DNA of 64,000 bases from Eriocheir sinensis (lineage: Eukaryota; Arthropoda; Malacostraca; Decapoda; Varunidae), in contig NC_066509.1 of NCBI RefSeq assembly GCF_024679095.1, forward strand, positions 18,825,378 through 18,889,377, given 5' to 3'. Shown here piece by piece: positions 31,001-42,487 of this stretch (positions within the stretch are counted from its first letter, which is position 1; each line of letters starts with the position of its first letter). A program made the position numbers and the translations under genes. The notes below the pieces were generated by a model. It did not search any database, had not been told where the DNA came from, and saw nothing but the letters and a program-made list of their open reading frames with translations.

Positions 31001-33750
31001 CCTTCGTCCACCCTCAGACCTTCCTCTTCCTTCCTTCCTTCCTTCCTTCCCAGTGTTCCTTCGTCCACCCTCAGACCTTCCTCTTCCTTCCTTCCTTCCT
31101 TCCTTCCCAGTGTTCTTTCGTCCACCCTCAGACCTTCATCTTCCTTCCTTCCTTCCTTCCTTCCTTCCCAGTGTTCCTTCGTCCACCCTCAGACCTTCCT
31201 CTTCCTTCCTTCCTTCCTTCCTTCCCAGTGTTCCTTCGTCCACCCTCAGACCTTCCTCTTCCTTCCTTCCTTCCCAGTGTTCCTTCGTCCACCCTCAGAC
31301 CTTCCTCTTCCTTCCTTCCTTCCTTCCTTCCCAATGTTCCTTCGTCCACCCTCAGACCTTCCTCTTCCTTCCTTCCTTCCCAGTGTTCCTTCGTCCACCC
31401 TCAGACCTTCCTCTTCCTTCCTTCCTTCCTTCCTTCCCAGTGTTCTTTCGTCCACCCTCAGACCTTCCTCTTCCTTCCTTCCTTCCTTCCTTCCCAGTGT
31501 TCCTTCATCCACCCTCAGACCTTCCTCTTCCTTCCTTCCTTCCTTCCCAGTGTTCCTTCGTCCACCCTCAGACCTTCCTCTTCCTTCCTTCCTTCCTTCC
31601 TTCCCAGTGTTCTTTCGTCCACCCTCAGACCTTCCTCTTCCTTCCTTCCTTCCTTCCCAGTGTTCCTTCGTCCACCCTCAGACCTTCCTCTTCCTTCCTT
31701 CCTTCCTTCCCAGTGTTCCTTCGTCCACCCTCAGACCTTCCTCTTCCTTCCTTCCTTCCTTCCCAATGTTCCTTCGTCCACCCTCAGACCTTCCTCTTCC
31801 TTCCTTCCTTCCTTCCCAGTGTTCCTTCGTCCACCCTCAGACCTTCCTCTTCCTTCCTTCCTTCCTTCCCAGTGTTCCTTCGTCCACCCTCAGACCTTCA
31901 TCTTCCTTCCTTCCTTCCTTCCTTCCTTCCCAGTGTTCCTTCGTCCACCCTCAGACCTTCCTCTTCCTTCCTTCCTTCCTTCCTTCCCAGTGTTCCTTCA
32001 TCCACCCTCAGACCTTCCTCTTCCTTCCTTCCTTCCTTCCCAGTGTTCCTTCGTCCACCCTCAGACCTTCCTCTTCCTTCCTTCCTTCCTTCCCAGTGTT
32101 CCTTCGTCCACCCTCAGACCTTCCTCTTCCTTCCTTCCTTCCTTTCTTCCTTCCCAGTGTTCCTTCATCCCCCCTCAGACCTTCCTCTTCCTTCCTTCCT
32201 TCCCAGTGTTCCTTCGTCCACCCTCAGACCTTCCTCTTCCTTCCTTCCTTCCTTCCCAGTGTTCCTTCGTCCACCCTCAGACCTTCCTCTTCCTTCCTTC
32301 CTTCCTTCCTTCCTTCCCAGTGTTCCTTCATCCCCCCTCAGACCTTCCTCTTCCTTCCTTCCTTCCTTCCCAGTGTTCCTTCGTCCACCCTCAGACCTTC
32401 CTCTTCCTTCCTTCCTTCCTTCCTTCCTTCCCAGTGTTCCTGCATCCACCCTCAGACCTTCCTCTTCCTTCCTTCCTTCCTTCCTTCCTTCCCAGTGTTC
32501 CTTCGTCCACCCTCAGACCTTCCTCTTCCTTCCTTCCTTCCTTCCTTCCCAGTGTTCCTTCGTCCACCCTCAGACCTTCCTCTTCCTTCCTTCCTTCCTT
32601 CCCAGTGTTCCTTCGTCCACCCTCAGACCTTCCTCTTCCTTCCTTCCTTCCTTCCTTCCTTCCCAGTGTTCCTTCGTCCACCCTCAGACCTTCCTCTTCC
32701 TTCCTTCCTTCCCAGTGTTCCTTCGTCCACCCTCAGACCTTCCTCTTCCTTCCTTCCTTCCTTCCTTCCTTCCCAGTGTTCCTTCATCCCCCCTCAGACC
32801 TTCCTCTTCCTTCCTTCCTTCCTTCCTTCCTTCCCAGTGTTCCTTCGTCCACCCTCAGACCTTCCTCTTCCTTCCTTCCTTCCTTCCCAGTGTTCCTTCA
32901 TCCACCCTCAGACCTTCTTCTTCCTTCCTTCCTTCCTTCCCAGTGTTCCTTCGTCCACCCTCAGACCTTCCTCTTCCTTCCTTCCTTCCTTCCCAGTGTT
33001 CCTTCATCCACCCTCAGACCTTCCTCTTCCTTCCTCCCTTCCTTCCCAATGTTCCTTCGTCCACCCTCAGACCTTCCTCTTCCTTCCTTCCTTCCTTCCT
33101 TCCTTCCCAGTGTTCCTTCGTCCACCCTCAGACCTTTCTCTTCCTTCCTTCCTTCCTTCCTTCCCAGTGTTCCTTCGTCCCCCCTCAGACCTTCCTCTTC
33201 CTTCCTTCCTTCCTTCCTTCCTTCCCAGTGTTTCTTCGTCCACCCTCAGACCTTCCTCTTCCTTCCTTCCTTCCTTCCTTCCCAGTGTTCCTTCGTCCAC
33301 CCTCAGACCTTCCTCTTCCTTCTTTCCTTCCTTCCCAGTGTTCCTTCGTCCACCCTCAGACCTTCCTCTTCCTTCCTTCCTTCCTTCCCAGTGTTCCTTC
33401 GTCCACCCTCAGACCTTCCTCTTCCTTCCTTCCTTCCTTCCCAGTGTTCCTTCGTCCACCCTCAGACCTTCCTCTTCCTTCCTTCCTTCCTTCCCAGTGT
33501 TCCTTCGTCCACCCTCAGACCTTCCTCTTCCTTCCTTCCATCCTTCCCAGTGTTCTTTCGTCCACCCTCAGACATTCCTCTTCCTTCCTTCCTTCCCTGT
33601 GTTCCTTCGTCCACCCTCAGACCTTCCTCTTCCTTCCTTCCTTCCTTCCCAGTGTTCCTTCGTCCACCCTCAGACCTTCCTCTTCCTTCCTTCCTTCCTT
33701 CCTTCCCAGTGTTCCTTCGTCCACCCTCAGACCTTCCTCTTCCTTCCTTC
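25021..33750. repeat. Polypyrimidine minisatellite of about 8.7 kb, 45-65-bp units
   Basis: The unit is CCCAGTGTTCCTTCGTCCAC followed by CCTCAGACCTTCCTCTTCC and a variable number (about 2-8) of CTTC steps. It repeats roughly 170 times with small substitutions (TTCGTCC/TTCATCC, CAGT/CAAT). The plus strand is overwhelmingly C/T and holds almost no stop codons, so all three frames are open for kilobases. The predicted proteins are pure repeat with no domain, so I treat this as non-coding DNA. Variable internal CTTC counts suggest replication slippage on top of unit duplication. Confidence 0.95.
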
Positions 33751-33978
33751 CTCGTGAACTGCGCATGCTCAGACCAGCAAGCGTAGACCGGTACAGTCTC
33801 ACAAAGATTTTTAACCGTAATTAAGAGTTGCTGGAAGGCTGAATCAGACATACAGTACCTCTACCACCATCCTCGCTGTTTCTAGAACGACACTCTGTAT
33901 GAGTTGTATTTATATGGACAGAGTGTCGTTCTAGAAACAGCAGGGATGGTGGTACTGTATATCTGATTCAGCCTTCAA

Positions 33979-34012
<34 letters not shown>

Positions 34013-34433
34013 TCTTGGCCAATTGCGCTGGTAGGCTTCTTCCCGGTGGATCCTGATGGTCGGTCCAAGGCTTCTTCCAGGTGGGTCCTGATGGTTGGCC
34101 CAGCCCGTTCTGGCGCAGGCGAGTGTTTATAGTGGCGCCATCTTGCATTGGCTCATGCTGCCCTCCCGGAGCTCATCTTTAATCCTAGAATCTAGAGTCC
34201 GGGTTGATAGGTGGTCTTCTGGACAGCATGTGGGTAGTTTTAAGCCACTCGGCGGCGGCTGAAAAATCTCAGCTTGGTGGCACCGGTCGGGGATTGAACT
34301 CGCGTCCTCCTGAACGCGGGGCCGTCTTGCTATCTGTTCAGCCACTGCCTACCCACTACCCCTGATGTGTTGAAAAGCTTTGTGAGACTGTACAGGGCTA
34401 CGCTTACTGGTCTGAGCATGTGCAGTTCACGAG
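33751..34433. mobile_element. Foldback element split by a SINE
   Basis: The left arm begins CTCGTGAACTGCGCATGCTC and the right arm ends GAGCATGTGCAGTTCACGAG. The inner arms (33835-33897 and 33917-33978: GGCTGAATCAGA...TTTCTAGAACGACACTCTG) are complementary around a loop of about 20 bp. The right arm is interrupted by a SINE at 33982-34362. The element adjoins the last unit of the 8.7-kb array. Confidence 0.85.
33982..34362 (-). mobile_element. tRNA-derived SINE, minus strand, with poly(A)
   Basis: The minus strand reads A-box-like TGGCTGAACAGATAGC (34344-34329) and B-box-like GAGTTCAATCCCC (34301-34289), then a body of about 280 bp and a poly(A) tail (poly-T at 33982-34008). It lies in the right arm of the foldback element. 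Confidence 0.85.
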
Positions 34434-35039
34434 AGACCAGTGTTTGTAAACAAAAGCGCCAGCTTTTGACGATGGGACACCAAATAACACAACACCGGGT
34501 GCCTTCAATACCATGGCATGCTCACAAACGAATATGGAATATCAAATTTGAGGCAGTGAATAATAATTTTTTGGGCAAAGTTAAATGATTTTTCTCTTTG
34601 ATATATTGATTTTTGAGTCTAATATAAAACAAATTACCTAGTGTTTTAATGTTGATGATCTAAGTATGAAATCTCTTCACCAAAGATATTTCATACCCCG
34701 AAGTTTTTTCATACAACACCGGGCGCCCGGGCCACGTGTAGGGAGGAGACAACGTTTTCTTCTGAGAGGCGGAAAAAAATAGCGATTATCACTAGTTTGG
34801 TTACAAAAGTAACGAAGATACCGATATATATTTAAATAAGTAGCGGATGGCCGATAACCCGATTTTGTTATCAGCGATAAAGTATCGCGATAACTTATCG
34901 CAATAACGCCCCACTATGGCCAAGAATCATCAGGAATGAACTATTTTAACAATAAATATACAGGAATCTAATTATTAGGGCCCAGGAGACAGTTTTTGGG
35001 GCAGAAATCGGCAAAAACAATATGCCAGGTTGGACAGTC
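34434..35039. other. No gene; short palindromic CGATAA-rich segment
   Basis: At 34830-34905 the motif GCGATAA / TTATCGC recurs in both orientations (AGTATCGCGATAACTTATCG), possibly a remnant MITE. The rest is unassigned. Confidence 0.4.
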
Positions 35040-35205
35040 CGGTAACGTTGGTGTGGTGGTCAGCGTCCCTGACCATGTATCTGGCGGCCAGGCTTCACAT
35101 CCCGGCCCAGGCAGTCAGTGTGCAGCCACCCAGCTGTTCAGCCTTCTTTTTGGAGGGTCTGTACCTGGGGAAGGTACACTGTGCTAACCACACTGTAGGC
35201 TACCT
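35040..35205 (+). mobile_element. tRNA-derived SINE (diverged)
   Basis: A-box-like TTGGTGTGGTGGTCAGCG and B-box-like CCAGGCTTCACATCCCGG at tRNA-like spacing; the B box is degenerate. Confidence 0.6.
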
Positions 35206-35395
35206 GTGGCGTTTTTTATTTTTACTTAGGAGGAAACACTTCAAGGGCAAAAGAAAAAAAATAATGAATAAAAAGCCCGCCACTCGCTGCTTCCACAAAG
35301 GAGTCAAGAGGGGTGGCCGAAAGATGGTTCAAATGAGAGGTGTCCCGCTGCCCTCCTCTTGAAAGAGTTCAAGTGGTAGGGTTAAGGGTTCCCTC
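35206..35395 (-). repeat. Diverged LINE A 3' end
   Basis: Matches LINE A at 42480-42640 in order: TTCAAGGGCA, AAAAGCCCGCCACTCGCTGC, GGTGGCCGAAAGAT and CCCTCCTCTTGAAAGAGTTC, with scattered changes. Confidence 0.8.
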
Positions 35396-35542
35396 CCACC
35401 ACAAGGGCCAGCGGAACGGGGATGAACGCCGCTGCCAACTTTACTGTTTTGGTGCTGTTCCTCTCGGTGTGCCTTGCCTGGCCACTGTTTGTCTTCATAC
35501 TTATTGGGATAATTATGCAGCTGTCGTCATTGAGGCTAACAC

Positions 35543-35783
35543 TTAACCCGGTGGTGGTGGTGGTGGTAGCTGGGGGGGTCATGTTTCTTAAAGGCTGCTC
35601 CCTCTAAGCGAGAAAAATGAGGAAAAATCATCACTCACGCAAACCATTTCATAATATATATCAACGCATTTGGATTCACTTTATGCATCATCTATTTTTG
35701 GGGTTTATATCACGGTAAAAATTTGGCCCGTCACTGCTACACGGTAAAGCCACAAATTTGGCCCGTCGCTGCTGCCGGGTTAA
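35543..35783. mobile_element. MITE family M4, copy 2, TTAA-bounded
   Basis: Starts TTAACCCGGTGGTGG and ends GCTGCCGGGTTAA. The ATTTGGCCCGTC(A/G)CTGCT end is duplicated once in tandem. Contains the family core TAAGCGAGAAAAATGA. Confidence 0.85.
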
Positions 35784-36904
35784 GATGTCATTTGCCTATA
35801 GAAATGACAAGATGTTATGTCTTACAAATCATTGTACATGCAGAGTAAACCTTGTCAGGCAACACACATATGCGCACACTCAAAAGAGGCAGAGAATTCT
35901 GGAGAGTGACGGCTCTGCTGCCTGCTTGTTACAAGGAACACACTGAACACCTCTTGTGGGAAGGTGGAGCGAGGGCGACAGAACAGAGTACTTGTGAGGG
36001 AGACGGGATAAAAATAATGTTCAGCAGGGAAGATATTATGACATGTCAGGTAAAGCAGCTTCAGTTTTGGCGCCACTATAAAAAAAATTTCCTGCGCCAT
36101 GACGGGCTTGGGCCGACCCCCTGGCCCCTGAAGAAAGCCTGCAGACAAAGACGTTAGAAAAAAAACATTGCTAACTAGGATTGTTAAGAATTAATTCCTG
36201 GCTTCAAGAACTGGTAGTGTAGTTTGTTCAAGATTTTGATTTCCAGTAAAATCCTTACAAGTGGGCATGCTGGGGGCTCCAGCCTGGCCTTGTTATTCAG
36301 TTTTCCAAGTTATGCAAATCCCCCATTCCCCTTCCCCCAATTTGCATAACGGTAGAGTCAAAATATTGAAAACACTGTTCTACACAGCAGCAGTAAAAGC
36401 TTGATTGAATTAGCACACTTACCAGTGAAGGGCTGCTGTAGTCAGGGAGAGTGAGCACAGCTACATGTTTAACACAGCGGGCAAGCCTTAACAAGCCCCG
36501 AGATACTCGCTGGGCTGAATCAGAGAGTGCTGGCCCAAGTGTTGTTACACGTTCAGAGGGTGAGGCAGCCCAGTGTACAGTGTGGCTAAAACTCGGCAAC
36601 ATGCCCAGATGCACCATTCTTTTTCCTTATTTGTTTGAATTGTCAGTTTAATGTTTTAGTGAATATTTCATTGCCTTGCCAAGATATAAGGGTTTTACTG
36701 TACTTCCTTCAGTACTGTCAGGGCTTTGCAGGAACCTAAACCAGTGGACGGATGACTGTTATTGTTATTTCTGACACAAGAACACAATCAGGGGACATGT
36801 GCCGGGGGAGGGTCTCCTCGCCCACCCTTTGGTACCACAGAATACGTGTAATTTTTACTCTCCGTTGCAGTCAGTATAGGGACGTGATTTGTTATATCTT
36901 GTAG
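35784..36904. other. No gene recognised
   Basis: No supported exon or repeat family apart from unassigned sequence. Confidence 0.4.
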
Positions 36905-37049
36905 GTGCCTGTGAGGGCTGCTCCACGTGTCATCAGGAAGGAGGACTTTGACAACCTAGAGAAACCTGCACAGATGAAGAGCTGGACGTGCTGGACCCGG
37001 CAGACACATTCGTGGTGTTGTGATTCACTCGTAACACTGGAGAACACAG
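36905..37049 (+). CDS. Possible orphan exon, function unknown
   Basis: Acceptor TATCTTGTAG and donor AACACAG|GTAACC bound 145 nt that are open in the frame VPVRAAPRVIRKEDFDNLEK, continuing PAQMKSWTCW. A neighbouring frame after the midpoint reads DEELDVLDPADTFVVL, which looks more protein-like, so one base may be missing. I do not recognise the family. Confidence 0.3.
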
Positions 37050-38012
37050 GTAACCAGCCTGACGACTTGTCTAGGACTGAACGTTCTTCATCTTTGAGAA
37101 GCCTCATAGCCTATTGGTGTTCTTAGACTCGGCTTTTACACGTAGTGATTTTTGTGTTGCTCTTGAATCATTATTTGTGGATCTACATCATTGCTGACAA
37201 AGTACAGGTCTGAAAACATGAATATAATTGGCCAGTATTCAGCTTACAGTCATGAACCTGCTGCCACTTCAATCACAAAACTGCTCCCACTATTTTGTTT
37301 TCAGTGTATTATTACAAAGGATTTGCTGTGTGTTAGTAGTAAGAAATGCTGCATGAAGTAAAGCACTGATTTTGAATTGCAATTTGGATGCATGTGTTCT
37401 CTCTCTATTCTCAGTGAAGTAGATATTTACTCAACACATATACAAGAACTGTCCTTAGACGTCTATATTTAGAAAATGTGTGTTATCTCTGTGGGTTGGC
37501 AGTCTCTGTTTCCATAACCATCACAGTCTTCTCTTGTCCGTACTTATGTTAAGACTGGTGACCCAGGCCATTCTGTGTCCTTCATGACGGCTGAGTCTGT
37601 GGCCGTCACCTTTCTGTACTTGGCACACTTTCCTCTTATTGACTGAAGGGCGGAGGACATGGATGGACCCAGTTGTGGAGTCCTTAGATACTGATGCCTT
37701 GAGGAGCACGGGGAAGGTGTTCCTCCGTGTGTTTCTCTTCTCCTTGTTGGACTGGAGGGTTTGTGGGCACAGCAGCACCCACCTGTGGCTGGCCTGGAAT
37801 GAGGTACTGGCTGGTGGGGTGGTCATTGGCAGGACTGTCATTGGTCTGTTGTTGTAAGCAGGACCTGTTGTGACCTACTCGTGGCCAAAATCCATGGCAT
37901 CTTTGTAGGTGGGTCATGCTACCCCTCCATAGTTGTGCATTTTCCAGTATTGGTGACCACTTGCCCAATATTCATGTAGTATATGCTACATAGTGGTTCA
38001 TGAAAAGAATAT
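37050..38012. other. No gene recognised
   Basis: No repeat or coding signal that I can support. Confidence 0.4.
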
Positions 38013-38185
38013 TTAACCCGGCAGCAGTGACGGGCCAAATAGATGATGCATAAACTGACCACAGATGCATTGATATACATATATTGTGAAATGGTTTGCG
38101 TGAGTGATGATTTTTCTCGTTTTTCTCGCTTAGAGGAAGGAGCCTTTAAGAAACGTGATCCCCGCGGCTACCACCACCGGGTTAA
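38013..38185. mobile_element. MITE family M4, copy 3, TTAA-bounded
   Basis: Starts TTAACCCGGCAGCAGTGACG and ends CTACCACCACCGGGTTAA, in the opposite orientation to the copy at 35543. This is the cleanest, shortest copy (173 bp). Confidence 0.88.
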
Positions 38186-40577
38186 ATTGCTTCTTTACAA
38201 CATTGAAAAATGCAAAATGTAGTTGATACTAAAGCTCCATTTAGCACGAAATTTAACCGAATAACTGCCGTAGTTCCCTATAGATGTAAATCCCTTAGCA
38301 TAACAGGCCATCAACATCACATTCTGACATGCCTAACACCTTGCCATAACAATTCTTGCAGCACTGTTGAGCTTAACTGCATAAACATTGTGGCAGTATC
38401 GCACTGTACAGACCATTGCAACACTCTCCAGTGCGGTTCAGTCAGAGTAATGAGAGTAGAATGTTGTTGAATTGTAAGATATTTAAAATTGCTTCCTCAC
38501 ATATATCATTCATTGTAGGAATGAATCATTGCCTTCAATATATTTTACTACAGTCGGAAATATTTCAAGCGTTATCTTCATAAAGTACATAATTACTGAG
38601 CAAAGAAAAAAAAGGATGAGGTTTGAGCAATTTGACACGGAAATGAAACCGCTGATGCAAAATGTGAACTAGATAAGCACTGGTAAGATTTGCAGCCCAG
38701 CTTCCCTTAGTAGTTTATTATAGGTCAGCATTTCCTGAGTGTAGTCTTGAGTCTGCACCAAGAGAACTGGACATCCAGACCTCAGGCCCAGACACTCTGT
38801 TGGAACTGCAAGCAAAGAAATGCCGAGACACAAGTGAAACGTGATCAGTCTTGTGCTTGGTAGATAACTTAGTGTTGCTCATTTAAGTACAGTAAAATTT
38901 ACTGCTGAAACTGTCTGTAGCAGAGACCTGAGTAGTCTGGGTTCATGCCTGAAGGCGACTGTATCCTTTGTGTACTGACGGACCGCTGACCTTTGTTACG
39001 ATGCCTGCAGCCTATTCCAGTGCTCCCATTACTTTACTGTGATATATGTATTTATGTAAGTAAAATGTATTATTTCCTCCCATCGCTTATTTCTCTTATT
39101 ATGCTCATCATGTCGTAAGTCTTTCCTTTTCTGTGGGTATGTTATCTTTCAAAGCTGGTGTGTTAGTCTTGGATGTGTGGCGCCACAAACAACATCATGG
39201 GACGGGAGTCTGGGCGCCAAGACAGCCAGTGCTCACAAGATGCAGAGCCGGCCACATTATTAGGTCTGTCCACTCACAAGCGTGGGTGTGACACATACAC
39301 ATTGCCAGCTTGTGGTTGTGGGAAAATCAGCTTGTTCTATTTCATTGGCTGCTTGGGATAAAAACTCAAGCTACTTCTTCTGTCATGTATTTAAATGTTT
39401 ATACGTACTAATGACCATCACTCGTAGCCTCCTTTGTAAACCCCAAACGTGCCGACTGTCTGCCGTACAAGCACGCAAAAAATTTGCTGCTGTCAGTCAG
39501 TCTGGTCATATCTCAGGCAAACAAACATCATTAAATAAATGCATTAGCTCATTTTTGGTATTGGAAAAGACATCTGTAAGTGCAAATTAAAGGTATTTTT
39601 TATCATTCATGTACATCACATGGATAATATTAGAAATTGCATGAAGTATTGCTGCATGTGATGTGTGGTTTTCTCCTAGTCCAGCATAACACTCAACAAT
39701 ATTTCCTGCTGTCCCGGAGTGTTGTTCCCTGTGATATACATGTGATGATTGACCAAGATGCCTCTTACTTGCACTTACAGAGCTGCCAAGTGTCTCTTTC
39801 ACACCTGAAATGAGATAAAGCAGGATTGTTCAATGCTGCACTGTTGGTGTGTATATGTGTGCCCAAGTGATAGCTTTCATGTGTGGCATGGCACGGCAGG
39901 TTTGGGAGGTACACAAGAGGGCATGAGTGATGGTTCTCAGTAATTATAATCATTCAAATATATGATTGAAGAAATGGCTTGAGTATTTATCACAAGTAGC
40001 CAACGATACAGAACACATTGATTTTTACACAAGCACAAGCTGGCAATGCATATGTAGCAGATCCATCCTAATCCACTCCTGGGGATGAACAGATGAAAGG
40101 AAACCAAATGTACAGATAGAACCTCAGCCATTTGCAGCAAATATATACGCACTAGACAAATTAACACACACACACACACACACTCACAGAATTGTAATGA
40201 TCGTTATAACTTGTTGACATAATGTGGATATTTTTGTCTGAACACACTTATATCAGGAAGAGGGTCGTCAAGGTTGTGTTTTTCCCCAGCCAATAAACCT
40301 ACTTTTGATGAGGTGTGAAGGTTGTGGGCTGCATATTTTGGGGCTGATTGTGTTTCATGTTGGTACTGATCAACCCTTGGACAGCATTTGAAGAGTGGCT
40401 CCCCCAAAATGAATCGTCTGTATATAGTCACTGCCTGCCGACCTGAGGACCGTAGCTTAAATATAGTTACGCCGCATAAGAGATGTTTTAACTCGTCTAT
40501 ATAAAGATTCTACCGAAGTGTTGTTATATATCTGCCGTACAACACTGACTGGAGCGTCTATATAGAGTTCCAGCACC
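38186..40577. other. About 2.4 kb with no recognised gene
   Basis: AT-rich, low-repeat sequence with a (CA)n run at about 40165-40185. No convincing exon or element seen. Confidence 0.4.
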
Positions 40578-40585
40578 GTCTGAGG

Positions 40586-40921
40586 CAGGGGGTCCCAACC
40601 TTTTTGTTCCTCTGTACCCCTTGGCCATTTCTATAGGTTTCCGTGTACCCCTAAAAATTTAGGAAAAAAACGAAGAAATTTTAATATTTTGATATTATTC
40701 TGTAATGAAATCTGTATGTGTAAACTGATGATATAATGTAAGTTAAATAACATTTTGCTTACTAAAATGAGGAAATTGAAAAAACACGACATTATGCAAT
40801 ATGAATGCAGATTACAACACATGTATTGTACAGTAGTGGTTATTCTCTCGGACCCAATGTACCCCCTGAAAAGTGCAAATGTACCACTGGGGGTACATGT
40901 ACCCCAGGTTGGGAACCCCTG
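40586..40921. mobile_element. hAT-type MITE, 336 bp, 8-bp target duplication
   Basis: The ends are CAGGGGGTCCCAACCT and the inverted AGGTTGGGAACCCCTG, the standard hAT pattern. They are flanked by GTCTGAGG (40578-40585) and CTCTGAGG (40922-40929), an 8-bp duplication with one mismatch. Secondary complementarity continues through TGTACCCC...GGGGTACA. No transposase. Confidence 0.88.
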
Positions 40922-41010
40922 CTCTGAGGGTTAAAATACCACAAGTTGTCCCCAAAGAGGCTTGCTGTGTCAACCTACTGGAAGAGCTCAGGTCACAGGG
41001 CAGCATCACA

Positions 41011-41135
41011 CCTCTGTACTTGTCATGGGGCAGGTGACAGGTGTGGACATGGCCAGGTGTAAAGTGAATCACACACTGCTGCCTCTGTACTTGTCATGGG
41101 GCAGGTGACAGGTGTGGACATGGCCAGGTGTAAAG
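41011..41135. repeat. Tandem duplication of about 68 bp (two copies)
   Basis: CTCTGTACTTGTCATGGGGC and the following GACAGGTGTGGACATGGCCA occur twice in succession. Confidence 0.85.
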
Positions 41136-41387
41136 TGGAGTGCAATAGTCATGCCACTGGTTGATGCAGTATCCCAACAGTTGTTTTTGTGGGCCACAGG
41201 ACACTGTCTTCATGTTGGGTATTTTCTATGGCATGTTAGTCTGCAAAACATTTGAAACATTTGAAACATTTTATTATCCCTTTTTATACAATTATGTATT
41301 TACAATAATTTACTGGTGCAGGGAGCCCATTTAAAGCTGTATGCTTTTGGGTACTGAAACTTAGGTGCCGGATTTAATCAATAGTGG

Positions 41388-41690
<303 letters not shown>

Positions 41691-42445
41691 TAATAATAAT
41701 AATTAACATTGTGATAATTATAAAATAATAGTAGTGTAAATAATAATTAAAGTGATAATATTAACACAATATCATTAGTACAAAAATTGTAATTGATTTA
41801 TAAAAATAATATGGTAGTACAGTAAATGATAATGTAAGTAGTAATAGTATTAATACAATAATAATAGTATAAGGTAATAATTGATTAAGCTGAGGACACA
41901 CTCTGACAGATGATACATGGACTTAATAATTATAATTGAGAAGAATATGTTTTTTAAATTGTTTTTAAAGGAGTGTATTGAATTTAGAGCTTTAATATTA
42001 TTAGGAATAGAATTCCAGGTTTTAGGTCCTGAATAAAAAAGTGAGTGTTGAAAAAGTGTTAAATTATGGGCAGGTGGACGTAAATTTTCATGAGTACGGG
42101 TGAAATAAGTATGTTGTGGCTGTAAGGACATGGAGGTTTCACTTTTGATCTTTTTATACATGTAAATGCCAATTTGTAGCTTATTTATGTCAAAAAGTTT
42201 TAAGGAATTTGTTTCTTTAAAGAGAGGTTGTGTGTGGGCAAAGTAGTCACTGTTTGTAATAATTCTTATTATTTTCTTTTGAAGTCTAAACAGAGGTAAC
42301 AGGTGTGTGGGGTAGGTGTTGCACCAGGTAGGCGTACAGTAATACAGGTGTGGTAAGACATGTGCATTATATAACATTTTCAAAACATCAATGGGCATTA
42401 ATTCTTTAATTTGATATAACAGAGATACTAGCCTGGATAATTTAA

Positions 42446-42448
<3 letters not shown>
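41691..42448 (-). pseudogene. LINE B 3' part (ORF2 C terminus)
   Basis: A 182-codon minus-strand frame (PIDVLKMLYNAHVLPHLYYC, then FRLQKKIIRII, LKLFDINKLQIGIYMYK) is the region after the reverse-transcriptase core. The start of this block (KLSRLVSLLYQIKEL) continues the protein that breaks off at 44701. The two parts are one LINE interrupted by LINE A. An AT-rich 3' end leads to the (ATA)n tract. Confidence 0.85.

Positions 42449-42487
<39 letters not shown>

Noticed and set aside
24808..33824. Plus-strand frames of 942-2,992 codons across the pyrimidine array
   Set aside because: All three frames are open because C/T-only sequence cannot form stop codons. The products are pure Ser/Pro/Phe/Leu repeats without domains.
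33835..33978. MicroRNA precursor-like hairpin
   Set aside because: Arms of about 60 bp with further matching outer arms fit a foldback transposon better, and no expression evidence is available.
37521..37968. Overlapping minus-strand frames of about 100 codons
   Set aside because: No motif, no splice-site support and no composition change; consistent with chance.
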